A stretch of DNA of 40,645 nt from Salibacteraceae bacterium (GTDB taxonomy: Bacteria; Bacteroidota; Bacteroidia; Flavobacteriales_G; Salibacteraceae). Position 1 is the stretch's first letter. Each line of letters starts with the position of its first letter. The DNA lies in the NCBI GenBank assembly GCA_030727625.1, contig JANRBI010000221.1, positions 23,837-64,481 on the forward strand, written 5' to 3'. This document shows positions 1 to 8,607 of this stretch, one piece after another. Made by a program: the position numbers and the translations under genes. Under the pieces are notes generated by a model that was not told where the DNA came from, ran no database searches, and saw only the letters and a program-made list of their open reading frames with translations.

Positions 1-28
1 GATGTCAAGCGCACAATAGATAAGGATA

Positions 29-976
29 ATGAGTGAAACCGTTCTTAGCTGGATACAGCTTATTTCCGGTCTGGCAATTCTTGTGGTTGGTGGCGAGTTT
101 TTGGTAAGAGCTTCAACCAAACTTGCCGTTTATATGAAAGTGAGTTCCATTGTCATAGGACTTACTATTGTTTCTTTCGGCACTTCTTTTCCTGAACTAG
201 TTGTAAGTGTTGACGCCTCGCTTCACGGGCATCCAGATATTGCATTAGGCAATGTTGTTGGAAGTAACATTGCCAACATTGCCCTAGTACTTGGTCTTAC
301 AGCTTTGATATTTCCTATTGCGGTAGGGCGTGCAACACTAGTCAAAGATTGGCCAATCATGCTATTGGTTTCTGCATTACTCATTCTTTTTGGTTGGGAT
401 TTGACCATTGAACGTTGGGAAGGTGTTATTCTTTTTATTGGCATTATTATCTATAATGTCTGGATTATCCGCTCTTCGCGAAAGCAGAATAAAGAAATAG
501 AAGAAGTTGAAACCAATTTTAAAAAGGGAGCTGCCGATCTAGCTCGCACATTATTACTATTGCTCGTTAGTTTAGGTGGATTAATTTGGGGCGCTGATTT
601 GTTAGTTGATGGTGCCGTAGGAGTAGCTAGAGCATTTAATATTGAGGAACGAATTATAGCGATTACAATAATTGCATTTGGAACTAGCGCACCTGAATTG
701 GCCACTTCTCTGATTGCTGTTTATAGAAAAGAAGACGGAATCAGTTTAGGTAACCTAATCGGCAGCAATATTTTTAATATTCTAGGAATTTTGGGTGCAA
801 CATCTATTCTTAATCCTATTGAAGTAAATGCTGAGATCAAGTCATTTGATTTCATTTTTATGATCGGAATTCCGCTAGCGTTGCTACCGCTGATGCTTTT
901 TCAGTCAAAAGTTTCTCGATTTGCGGGTTTTCTCTTATTAATATCCTATTTCGGTTATATTTTTCTTCTTTTTTAA
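29..976 (+). CDS. Calcium/sodium antiporter, CaCA (YrbG-like) family
   Basis: This is an inner-membrane cation exchanger, most likely exporting Ca2+ in exchange for Na+ or H+. The 315-residue protein has the duplicated alpha-repeat of the family. The first repeat carries SFGTSFPELVVS followed by GSNIANIALVLGL, and the second carries AFGTSAPELATS followed by GSNIFNILGILG. These acidic, Gly/Ser/Asn-rich segments line the ion path in characterised members. About ten hydrophobic segments are interrupted near residues 150-165 by a charged cytoplasmic loop between the two halves. Its length is normal for bacterial YrbG-type proteins. The ATG at 29 gives an intact first repeat. The first 28 bases may belong to the end of another gene, but the frame cannot be decided. 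The ion specificity is inferred from the family only. Confidence 0.93.
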   Translation: MSETVLSWIQLISGLAILVVGGEFLVRASTKLAVYMKVSSIVIGLTIVSFGTSFPELVVSVDASLHGHPDIALGNVVGSNIANIALVLGLTALIFPIAVGRATLVKDWPIMLLVSALLILFGWDLTIERWEGVILFIGIIIYNVWIIRSSRKQNKEIEEVETNFKKGAADLARTLLLLLVSLGGLIWGADLLVDGAVGVARAFNIEERIIAITIIAFGTSAPELATSLIAVYRKEDGISLGNLIGSNIFNILGILGATSILNPIEVNAEIKSFDFIFMIGIPLALLPLMLFQSKVSRFAGFLLLISYFGYIFLLF

Positions 977-1030
977 AGAATAGCTGTGAAATTTAGGGGG
1001 TGTTGAAAAATAAAACATCTTTTTTGGAGG

Positions 1031-1058
1031 TTTGACCCTGTATTTGAATATACTTTTG
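1031..1058 (+). promoter_or_regulatory. Possible Bacteroidota promoter for glutamine synthetase III
   Basis: TACTTTTG at 1051-1058 matches the Bacteroidota -7 element TAnnTTTG exactly. It lies 20 nt before the ATG. A TTTG occurs at 1031-1034, but the 16-nt spacer is shorter than the usual 19-21 nt, and the next TTTG upstream gives 24 nt. The -7 box is convincing; the -33 box is not. Confidence 0.35.
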
Positions 1059-1078
1059 TCAAAATTTTTAAAAAAATC

Positions 1079-3268
1079 ATGGCAAAGCTTCGTTTTGATG
1101 CGCTCGATCACATACTCAATCGAACGTATACTGTAAACCCACCGTCTACTGAAAGAATTTCTGATTATTACGGAAGTTCAGTGTTTCATGATAAAGCAAT
1201 GCAGCAACATTTGCCGAGCAACGTTTACAAAAGATTGAAAGAATGCATTGTAACAGGTCAGCAACTTGAAAGAAGATTAGCTGACGAAGTTGCAGCAGGA
1301 ATGAAATCTTGGGCACTTTCAAAAGAAGCTACTCATTATACGCACTGGTTTCAACCTTTAACAGGACGCACTGCTGAAAAGCATGATGCGTTTTTCACAC
1401 CAACGGAGATTGGCGTGGCTATAGAAAGCTTTGGAGGTGATCAGTTAGTGCAGCAGGAGCCTGACGCATCTAGTTTTCCAAACGGTGGTATCAGAAACAC
1501 ATTCGAAGCACGCGGTTACACAGCTTGGGATCCAAGTTCACCAGCTTTCTTGATTGATGGTACATTATGTATTCCTACCATTTTTGTTGCTTATACAGGT
1601 GAAGCATTAGATTATAAAGCACCACTTATTAAGGCGTTGCAGTCTTTGAATGATGCAGCAGTTCCTGTGGCTCAATATTTCGATAGAAACGTTACTAAGA
1701 TCATTGCTACACTTGGTTGGGAACAAGAGTATTTCTTAGTGGACGCAGCTTTATTTTCTGCAAGGCCCGATTTGGTTTTAACGGGTAGAACACTTTTTGG
1801 TCATTCTTCATCAAAAGGCCAACAACTAGACGACCACTATTTTGGATCAATTCCTGAGCGTGCAACTGCGTTTATGAAAGATTTCGAAAATGAAGCTCAT
1901 AGATTGGGTATTCCAGTTAAAACACGTCACAACGAGGTAGCTCCAAATCAATTTGAATGTGCACCAATTTTCGAAGAAGCAAATTTGGCTGTAGATCACA
2001 ATCAATTGGTGATGGATGTGATGGAAAAAGTAGCCCATCGTCATCATTTTAGAGTATTACTTCACGAGAAACCATACGCTGGCATCAATGGCAGTGGCAA
2101 GCATAACAACTGGTCGTTGTCTACAGATACTGGTGTGAATCTTTTGAGCCCAGGAAAAACGCCTAAAACCAATCTTAGATTCTTAACGTTCTTTGTGAAT
2201 ACGATTAAGGCAGTTCACGATTATCCAGATTTATTAAGAGCATCTATTGCATCTGCAAGTAACGATCATAGATTAGGTGCAAACGAAGCGCCTCCGGCAA
2301 TAATTTCAATTTTCATAGGTTCACAATTGACTCAAGTACTCGAAGATCTTGAGAAAAAAGTGAAAGATAATGGCATGTCTGCGAATGAAAAGACAGAATT
2401 GAAATTAAACATTGGTAAAATCCCAGAGATTCTCTTAGACAATACCGATAGAAATAGAACATCCCCCTTTGCTTTTACAGGTAATAAATTTGAATTGCGA
2501 GCAGTGGGTTCCACAGCAAATTGCGCATCTCCAATGATTGTAATGAATGCGATCATGGCCAAGCAATTGCGCATTTTCCATAAAGAAGTGGAAGCAATTA
2601 TTAAAAAAGGAAGTAAAAAGGATGAAGCTATCTTGACAGTTTTGCGCAAGTATATCATAGAATCAAAAAATATCCTCTTCGAAGGAAATGGTTATGGTGA
2701 TGCATGGGTTAAGGAAGCTGAAAAGCGCGGGTTAAAGAATATTAAAACAACTCCACATGCATTAGGCGCATACCTTGATGATAAGGTTGTTGCCCTTTTT
2801 GAAGAACTTGGCGTTCTCTCTAGACCTGAGCTGGAGGCGAGAAATGAAATCAATCACGAAAATTACAAAATGAAGATTCAAATTGAGTCCCGAGTAACAG
2901 GTGACTTGATCAATAATCACATTCTTCCAGCAGCTTTTGAATATCAAGGAAAACTTATAGATACAGTGCGAAATCTAAAAGAAATATATGGTGGCAAAGA
3001 GTTTGAAGCTCTTGCAAAGCCCCACATGGTTATTATTAGAGAGATTTCAGAGCGTACACTCAATCTTCAAAACTTTGTAAAAGATATGATTGAAGAGCGT
3101 AAAAAGGCTAATGCAATAGAACATGCTGAAGAAGCATCAAAAATGTATTGTGAAAAAGTTTTTCCATATCTAGAAAAGGTAAGGTATGAAGCAGACAAGC
3201 TAGAACTCCTTGTGGCAGACGAGCTGTGGCCTTTGCCAAAATATCGAGAACTACTTTTTACAAGATAA
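1079..3268 (+). CDS. glnN: Glutamine synthetase type III
   Basis: It makes glutamine from glutamate, ammonia and ATP in the cytoplasm and is the main ammonia-assimilating enzyme in many Bacteroidota. The 729-residue length is typical of GSIII, far longer than the roughly 450-470 residues of GSI. GSIII-type motifs are visible: KTRHNEVAPNQFECAPIF near residues 282-299 and HEKPYAGINGSGKHNNWS near residues 331-348, which contribute the metal and ATP sites. An N-terminal GSIII-specific domain covers about the first 180 residues, and a helical C-terminal extension follows residue 600. The gene stands alone between a -7-like promoter box and a strong terminator, so it is probably a single-gene transcript. 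The symbol glnN is used for type III; some annotations call it glnA. Confidence 0.96.
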   Translation: MAKLRFDALDHILNRTYTVNPPSTERISDYYGSSVFHDKAMQQHLPSNVYKRLKECIVTGQQLERRLADEVAAGMKSWALSKEATHYTHWFQPLTGRTAEKHDAFFTPTEIGVAIESFGGDQLVQQEPDASSFPNGGIRNTFEARGYTAWDPSSPAFLIDGTLCIPTIFVAYTGEALDYKAPLIKALQSLNDAAVPVAQYFDRNVTKIIATLGWEQEYFLVDAALFSARPDLVLTGRTLFGHSSSKGQQLDDHYFGSIPERATAFMKDFENEAHRLGIPVKTRHNEVAPNQFECAPIFEEANLAVDHNQLVMDVMEKVAHRHHFRVLLHEKPYAGINGSGKHNNWSLSTDTGVNLLSPGKTPKTNLRFLTFFVNTIKAVHDYPDLLRASIASASNDHRLGANEAPPAIISIFIGSQLTQVLEDLEKKVKDNGMSANEKTELKLNIGKIPEILLDNTDRNRTSPFAFTGNKFELRAVGSTANCASPMIVMNAIMAKQLRIFHKEVEAIIKKGSKKDEAILTVLRKYIIESKNILFEGNGYGDAWVKEAEKRGLKNIKTTPHALGAYLDDKVVALFEELGVLSRPELEARNEINHENYKMKIQIESRVTGDLINNHILPAAFEYQGKLIDTVRNLKEIYGGKEFEALAKPHMVIIREISERTLNLQNFVKDMIEERKKANAIEHAEEASKMYCEKVFPYLEKVRYEADKLELLVADELWPLPKYRELLFTR

Positions 3269-3274
3269 TTTTAG

Positions 3275-3302
3275 AAAAAGGGCCTCATTTTAGGCCCTTT
3301 TT
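3275..3302 (+). terminator. Intrinsic terminator after glutamine synthetase
   Basis: AAAAAGGGCC and GGCCCTTTTT form a perfect 10-bp stem with an 8-nt loop, and the right arm doubles as the T-tract. It begins 6 nt after the stop codon. The A-rich left flank means it could also act on the opposite strand. Confidence 0.9.
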
Positions 3303-3402
3303 AATTTCCGTTTAATCTCAATATCTAATTTCATTAGATTTGCCAATCTTGCCGAAAAATAATATTCGGTAGATATAACCATTACAACGAAACGTGACGC
3401 GT

Positions 3403-5457
3403 ATGATGAATTTAAAGGGAGCGATAGGCACTCTTTGCATTATGCTTTTCGCAGGCATAGCATTCGGGCAGAAAAATTTCACACAAGAAGCTGACTTGAC
3501 CTTTCAAGTTCAGTCTTATTATGCGGCTTTAGATGCATACAAGAAGGCTTATCCTAAAGAAAAGGATAACGAAGAAAAGGCAAGGATTCTTTATCAAGTG
3601 GGAGAATGCCATAGACTTTTGCAACAACCAGATCAGGCATTGCTTTGGTATCAAAAGGCTGAGGCAGCAGAGTATAAAAATCCTGAAATGGAGCTCCATT
3701 CAGGTTTGTGTCTCATGAAGCAAGGCGATTATGAAGGAGCTATGGCAAAGTTTAGAGGCGCTCTATCTGGTTCTCCAACTTCGGCCATAAAAGCTGAAGC
3801 TGAATTAGGTATAAAAGCTTGTGAAGAAGCCGTGATAATGGCGAAAAATCCAGGTAGGTATCTAATAAAGAACGAAGTGCAGCTCAATACTAAGTATTAT
3901 GAATTTTCGCCATACTTCGCAGACAAGAAGCTTGAGAGCTTAATCTTTACAAGTACAAGACCAGCAGGTGGCGGAAACAACCTTGACCCAATTAGTGGTG
4001 AAGGCTTTTCTGATATTTATATAACGGAACGCGATCCGAAAGGAAAGTGGTCTAGTCCAAGACCATTGTCTGATGTGGTTAATACAGTTGCTAACGAAGG
4101 CTCAGCAGTGTTTGATGACAAGTACAGTGAATTGTACTATACTAAGTGTGACTACGATGAAAAGAAGGCCTTCGGTTGCCAGATTTACAAAACTCGTCAA
4201 CAAGGACAAACCTTCGCTGAGCCAGAATTACTTGATTTTGGTATTGATGATACTACAGTAGCTGCTCATCCAGTTTTTATTGATGATGATTTAATTCTTT
4301 ACGTATCAGATATCCGAGGAGGCCAGGGTGGAAAAGACCTTTGGTACATTCGATATGAGAAGAAAACGAAAATTTGGGGTCCACCAGTAAATCTAGGTCC
4401 TCAGATTAATACAGCTGGTGACGAAATGTTTCCTTATATCCGTGAAAACGGAGATTTGTACTTTGCTTCGAACGGAAGAGTAGGTATGGGCGGACTAGAT
4501 ATTTACGTATGTAAAATGCTTGGCAAAGACGTGGAAGAAATGAAATGGGGCAAACCAGAGAATTTGAAGGCTCCTATCAACTCATCTTCCAATGATTTTG
4601 GAATCATCTATGAAGAAGATAAAGACCGCGGGTACTTTTCATCGGATCGTGCTGGAGGTAAAGGTCAGGACGATATTTACAGCTTCAGAATGCCACCGTT
4701 AGTTTTCAAATTAGAAGGAACGGTTACATCGCTCAACCCTGAAGGCGGAAAGGGTGAACCTCTTGGAAATGTTAAGGTGAAGCTTTTAGGAACGGACGGT
4801 TCCGTAGCTGAACAAAAAACGGATCCATCAGGGAAATATGATTTCGAAATGAAAGACAATGAGGATCGTTATATCCTTGAGAATACCTCATACACTATAG
4901 AAGTTTCTGCTACTGATGAACCAGCAAGTGATGGTCAAAAATACTTAGGATCAAAAGGCCAAGAAACGACAATTGGCATGAATGAATCCACCATTTTTAT
5001 AAAAGATTTTGAATTGGTTTGCGCTACTTGTGAAAGTGATATAAAAATGCCTCTCGTAATGTACGATTTGGGTAAAGCTGATCTTCAAGTGAATGAATCA
5101 GTTAATTCAAAAGATTCATTAGAATACCTGTACACCATTTTAACGGAGAATCCTACTATTACAATTGAGTTGGCTGCTCATACAGATACTCGAGGAAGTG
5201 ACAAGGCAAATCAAGTTCTTTCTCAACGTAGGGCTGAAACCTGTGTGAATTATTTAGCTGAAAAGGGCATTGATCTCTCAAGAATGACGCCAATAGGTTA
5301 TGGAGAATCAAGACCAATTGTTACAGATACACAAATTGCTGCTATGGCAACCGAGCAAGAAAGAGAAGCTGGTCACCAGAAAAACAGAAGAACAGTATTC
5401 AGAGTACTAAGCTTTGATTATTTTCCTCCTGCACAAGGTGCTGAGGGTTCTAAATAG
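3403..5457 (+). CDS. TPR / PD40 propeller / OmpA-domain envelope protein, PorE-like
   Basis: This is a periplasmic or outer-membrane-associated protein that binds peptidoglycan through its C-terminal OmpA domain. It resembles PorE of type IX secretion systems in its order of domains. An N-terminal signal sequence ends near IAFGQ. TPR-like helices cover about residues 25-150, PD40 repeats with SSDRAGGKGQDDIY-type motifs about 155-430, a carboxypeptidase-regulatory-like beta domain about 435-540, and an OmpA fold about 555-675, where AAHTDTRG and RRAETCVNYL are diagnostic. I see no lipobox cysteine, so it is probably soluble rather than lipidated. The ORF track starts at a GTG at 3394; I prefer the ATG at 3403, which starts just before the signal peptide. 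No other por/gld gene is in the window, so the secretion role is inference; a general OmpA-family protein is the alternative. Confidence 0.85.
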   Translation: MMNLKGAIGTLCIMLFAGIAFGQKNFTQEADLTFQVQSYYAALDAYKKAYPKEKDNEEKARILYQVGECHRLLQQPDQALLWYQKAEAAEYKNPEMELHSGLCLMKQGDYEGAMAKFRGALSGSPTSAIKAEAELGIKACEEAVIMAKNPGRYLIKNEVQLNTKYYEFSPYFADKKLESLIFTSTRPAGGGNNLDPISGEGFSDIYITERDPKGKWSSPRPLSDVVNTVANEGSAVFDDKYSELYYTKCDYDEKKAFGCQIYKTRQQGQTFAEPELLDFGIDDTTVAAHPVFIDDDLILYVSDIRGGQGGKDLWYIRYEKKTKIWGPPVNLGPQINTAGDEMFPYIRENGDLYFASNGRVGMGGLDIYVCKMLGKDVEEMKWGKPENLKAPINSSSNDFGIIYEEDKDRGYFSSDRAGGKGQDDIYSFRMPPLVFKLEGTVTSLNPEGGKGEPLGNVKVKLLGTDGSVAEQKTDPSGKYDFEMKDNEDRYILENTSYTIEVSATDEPASDGQKYLGSKGQETTIGMNESTIFIKDFELVCATCESDIKMPLVMYDLGKADLQVNESVNSKDSLEYLYTILTENPTITIELAAHTDTRGSDKANQVLSQRRAETCVNYLAEKGIDLSRMTPIGYGESRPIVTDTQIAAMATEQEREAGHQKNRRTVFRVLSFDYFPPAQGAEGSK

Positions 5458-5475
5458 ATACACAACATAATACTT

Positions 5476-5511
5476 GCCGTATGTGCTAATTTTGCGCATA
5501 CGGCTTTTTTT
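5476..5511 (+). terminator. Intrinsic terminator after PorE-like gene, directly before purM
   Basis: GCCGTATGTGC pairs with GCGCATACGGC (11 bp with one G-T wobble) across a 7-nt loop, followed by seven Ts. The T-tract ends only 9 nt before the purM start codon, so purM must be served by readthrough or by a promoter inside the hairpin. Confidence 0.9.
5487..5494 (+). promoter_or_regulatory. Candidate -7 promoter box in the terminator loop, for purM
   Basis: The loop of the terminator plus the first base of its right arm reads TAATTTTG, an exact match to TAnnTTTG. Transcription starting a few bases later would give a leader of about 20 nt to the purM ATG. There is no TTTG 19-21 nt upstream (the bases there are ACA/CAA-like), so support rests on the -7 box and on need. 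Confidence 0.35.
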
Positions 5512-5520
5512 ATTTTAGAT

Positions 5521-6699
5521 ATGGAAGTAAGTGATAAGTACTCTGCAAGAGGAGTTTCGGCTGGAAAAGCAGATGTGCACAATGCCATAAAGAACATTGA
5601 TAAAGGATTATTCCCTTCAGCTTTTTGTAAGGTTATTCCAGATATTTTAACCAATAATGCGGACAAATGCGTGGTAATGCACGCAGATGGGGCTGGTACT
5701 AAAAGTAGCTTGGCTTATGCTTATTGGAAAGAGACAGGAGATCTTTCCGTTTGGAAAGGTATTGCGCAAGACGCAGTAGTAATGAATACCGATGATTTGC
5801 TTTGTATTGGCGCCATTGGTCCGATAGCCTTGAGTTCTACCATCGGTCGAAATAAAAAGGAGATCCCAGGAGAAGTAATCAAGGCAATTATTGAAGGTAC
5901 AGAAGAGTTGCTGCAAAAGATGAGAGATCTTGGATTTGACATTTATAGCACAGGTGGCGAAACTGCTGATGTGGGCGACTTGGTGAGATCAATCATCGTA
6001 GATAGCACTGTTACCGCTGTGATGAACAGAACGGATGTAATTGATAATGCCAATATCAAAGCAGGTGATGTAATCGTTGGTTTATCTTCTTCAGGTCAAT
6101 CAACCTATGAAACATCTTGGAATGCGGGAATGGGAAGCAATGGATTGACCAGTGCGCGACACGATTTGTTCAATCAAAAAGTGAGAGAAAAGTATCCTGA
6201 AAGTTGTGAACCTACCTTATCAGCAGATTTAGCATATACAGGACCTTACTTTTTAACGGATGCAATAAAAGGATCACCTCTTGATGCGGGAAAAATGGTC
6301 TTGTCTCCTACTAGAACATACGCTCCAATCATGATCCAAATATTCGAGCAATTACGATCGGAGATTCATGGAATCATACACTGTTCGGGTGGTGGGCAAA
6401 CTAAAATTTTGCATTTTATAAGTCAGAACAAAATCATCAAAGACAATTTGATGGAAACGCCTGTTTTGTTTAAAGAAATTCAAAAGCATTCAGGAACAGC
6501 TTTGAATGAGATGTACCAAGTATTCAACATGGGACATCGCATGGAGATTTACCTTGATGAAAAGCATGCGCAAACAATCATCGATATTTCAAAATCGTTT
6601 GGCGTAGATGCTCAAATAATTGGTAGAGTTGAAGCGCAAGAAAATGCCTCGCTTGAAATTCACACCAACAATCAAGTTTTAACATACAACAAGCATTAA
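5521..6699 (+). CDS. purM: Phosphoribosylformylglycinamidine cyclo-ligase (AIR synthase)
   Basis: It catalyses the ATP-dependent ring closure of FGAM to 5-aminoimidazole ribotide in purine synthesis. The 392-residue protein belongs to the longer Bacteroidota form of the PurM superfamily. HADGAGTKSSLAYAYW near residues 54-69 holds the phosphate-binding Asp-Gly-Ala-Gly-Thr-Lys motif. A glycine-rich GETADVGDLVRS and GLSSSGQSTYET follow in the first half, and HCSGGGQTKILH lies in the C-terminal domain. The start at 5521 fits the conserved N-terminal RGVSAGKADVHNAI stretch. No Shine-Dalgarno sequence is seen. It opens a tight run with prfA (3-nt gap) and pyrF (9-nt gap), which joins purine and pyrimidine synthesis with translation termination. 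Confidence 0.93.
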   Translation: MEVSDKYSARGVSAGKADVHNAIKNIDKGLFPSAFCKVIPDILTNNADKCVVMHADGAGTKSSLAYAYWKETGDLSVWKGIAQDAVVMNTDDLLCIGAIGPIALSSTIGRNKKEIPGEVIKAIIEGTEELLQKMRDLGFDIYSTGGETADVGDLVRSIIVDSTVTAVMNRTDVIDNANIKAGDVIVGLSSSGQSTYETSWNAGMGSNGLTSARHDLFNQKVREKYPESCEPTLSADLAYTGPYFLTDAIKGSPLDAGKMVLSPTRTYAPIMIQIFEQLRSEIHGIIHCSGGGQTKILHFISQNKIIKDNLMETPVLFKEIQKHSGTALNEMYQVFNMGHRMEIYLDEKHAQTIIDISKSFGVDAQIIGRVEAQENASLEIHTNNQVLTYNKH

Positions 6700-6702
6700 T
6701 CC

Positions 6703-7785
6703 ATGAGCACTTTAGTAAGTAAGTTAGAAGCTATCAAAGAACGCTTCGAACAAGTGAGCTTGTTATTATCAGATCCTGATGTAATTGCAGATATGCCTCG
6801 CTATGTAAAGCTCAATAGAGAGTACAGCGAATTGGGTGAAATTGTGAAGCAATACAAGGATTACAGTAATCAACTGTCAAATCTAAAGAGTGCCAAAGAA
6901 TTGCTTCAAATTGAGAAAGATGAAGACATGCGTGAAATGGCAAAAGATGAGATTTCACAACTAGAAGACTCTATTCCAGAAATGGAAGAAAAAATTAAAT
7001 GGTTGCTCATTCCAAAAGACCCTGAAGACGAAAAGAACGCGATTCTTGAAATCAGATCTGGAACGGGTGGAGATGAAGCCAGTTTGTTTGCAGGAGATTT
7101 GTATCGAATGTATTCTAGATACATGGAAAGAGTGGGCTGGAAGGTTGATGTGATGGATGTTACCGAAGGTTCAGCAGGAGGTTACAAAGAAGTAATCTTA
7201 AAGGTTACTGGAGATGATGTTTACGGAGTACTCAAGTACGAAGCAGGTGTGCATCGCGTGCAGCGTGTTCCCGATACAGAAACTCAAGGTAGAGTTCATA
7301 CTTCAGCGGCAACAGTGGCTGTTTTGCCAGAAGTGGATGAAGTTTCTGTTCATATTAATCCAGCAGATTTAGAGTTTCAGACAGCTAGATCGAGTGGAGC
7401 TGGAGGGCAAAACGTGAACAAGGTTGAAACCAAGGTACAGCTTACGCATAAGCCATCAGGAATTATGATTGCTTGTCAAGTAACGCGTTCGCAGCTTCAA
7501 AACCGTGAAATGGCACTTGATATGTTGCGCGCTAGATTATATGACATAGAACTTTCGAAAAGACAAGCAGAAGTTTCGTCAAAAAGAAAATCAATGGTTT
7601 CTACCGGTGATAGAAGCGCGAAAATCAGAACCTATAATTATCCACAAGGTCGCGTGACTGATCACCGAATCGGGCTCACACTTTATAATCTTGATGGTGT
7701 TTTGAATGGCGACATTCAAAAAATTGTAGACGAATTGAAAATCGCGGAAAACGCGGAAAAATTGAGAGAAGGCGAAACCGCTTAA
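6703..7785 (+). CDS. prfA: Peptide chain release factor 1
   Basis: RF1 recognises UAA and UAG stop codons on the ribosome and triggers peptide release. The 360-residue length is normal. The GGQ motif that reaches the peptidyl-transferase centre is at residues 234-236 ([10 protein letters not shown]), and its glutamine is the usual methylation site. The RF1-type PxT codon-reading tripeptide appears as PDT at 190-192, which separates it from RF2 (SPF). The N-terminal coiled-coil domain covers about residues 1-100. No programmed frameshift is present or expected, since that belongs to prfB. It starts 3 nt after purM, so the two are probably co-transcribed. Confidence 0.98.
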   Translation: MSTLVSKLEAIKERFEQVSLLLSDPDVIADMPRYVKLNREYSELGEIVKQYKDYSNQLSNLKSAKELLQIEKDEDMREMAKDEISQLEDSIPEMEEKIKWLLIPKDPEDEKNAILEIRSGTGGDEASLFAGDLYRMYSRYMERVGWKVDVMDVTEGSAGGYKEVILKVTGDDVYGVLKYEAGVHRVQRVPDTETQGRVHTSAATVAVLPEVDEVSVHINPADLEFQTARSSGAGGQNVNKVETKVQLTHKPSGIMIACQVTRSQLQNREMALDMLRARLYDIELSKRQAEVSSKRKSMVSTGDRSAKIRTYNYPQGRVTDHRIGLTLYNLDGVLNGDIQKIVDELKIAENAEKLREGETA

Positions 7786-7794
7786 AACATTGTC

Positions 7795-8598
7795 ATGTCT
7801 AGGAAAGAACTGTTTGAATTAATCCTGCGAAAGCAATCTTTTTTATGTGTAGGATTAGATACTGATCCAGAAAAATTACCAAAAGGTTTTAGCAAGGATG
7901 CTGAAGGTGTGTATGCTTTTAACAAAGCAATTATTGAAGCAACGTTGCCTTATTCGGTTTCATATAAATTCAACATTGCGTTTTATGAAGCCCTTGGAAT
8001 TAAAGGTTGGGAAGCACTGGAGCGAAGCATAAAGTTGATTCCAAAAGGTGAAGCTTTAATTATCGCTGATGCAAAACGCGGAGATATAGGTAACACAGCA
8101 GCTCAATATGCCAAAGCTTTTTTCGAAACATTAGATTGTGACGCTATCACTATAAACCCATACATGGGCAAAGATTCGGTAACTCCTTTCTTAAAGTATC
8201 ATGACAAATGGTCGATTGTGTTGGGTTTGACATCAAACGAAGGAGCAAAAGACATTGAGCTTTTGACTACGAGCGAGGGCGAATATGTTTTTGAAGCTGC
8301 GATGAAGAATATTGTGAGCTATGCTTCGGATGAAAATTTAATGTTTGTAGTTGGAGCAACTCAGCCAGAATATTTCAAAAAAGTAAGAGACGCTGCTCCT
8401 AATCATTTTTTCTTGGTGCCAGGTGTTGGTGCTCAAGGTGGAACTCTTGAGGACTTAGACCAAATTCTAACGAAAGATTGTGGCTTGTTGGTTAACTCGT
8501 CTCGAGGCATTATATACGCGTCTAGTGAAAGCGATTTTGCTGAAGCAGCCGCTAATGCTGCAAAAGAGATTCAGCAAAAAATGTCGTTAAAGCTATAA
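7795..8598 (+). CDS. pyrF: Orotidine 5'-phosphate decarboxylase (type 2)
   Basis: It decarboxylates OMP to UMP, the last step of de novo pyrimidine synthesis. The 267-residue TIM-barrel protein has the catalytic Asp-Lys-Asp array in the form DAKRGDIGNTA, with Lys94 and Asp97. This DxKRGDI pattern marks the longer type-2 subfamily found in Bacteroidota and Actinobacteria rather than the short E. coli type. A phosphate-binding stretch near the C-terminus reads VNSSRGIIYAS. The gene sits 9 nt after prfA and 9 nt before the DUF2851 gene, consistent with one transcript. Confidence 0.95.
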   Translation: MSRKELFELILRKQSFLCVGLDTDPEKLPKGFSKDAEGVYAFNKAIIEATLPYSVSYKFNIAFYEALGIKGWEALERSIKLIPKGEALIIADAKRGDIGNTAAQYAKAFFETLDCDAITINPYMGKDSVTPFLKYHDKWSIVLGLTSNEGAKDIELLTTSEGEYVFEAAMKNIVSYASDENLMFVVGATQPEYFKKVRDAAPNHFFLVPGVGAQGGTLEDLDQILTKDCGLLVNSSRGIIYASSESDFAEAAANAAKEIQQKMSLKL

Positions 8599-8607
8599 AA
8601 CCGAAAT

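Noticed and set aside
1-28. Possible 3' end of an upstream gene
   Set aside because: All three forward frames stop within the first 36 bases (stops at 17-19, 21-23 and 34-36), so no frame can be preferred.
3351-3369. Near-palindrome CCGAAAAATAATATTCGG as an operator before the PorE-like gene
   Set aside because: Only the outer 5 bp pair, and the inside is simple AT-rich sequence.
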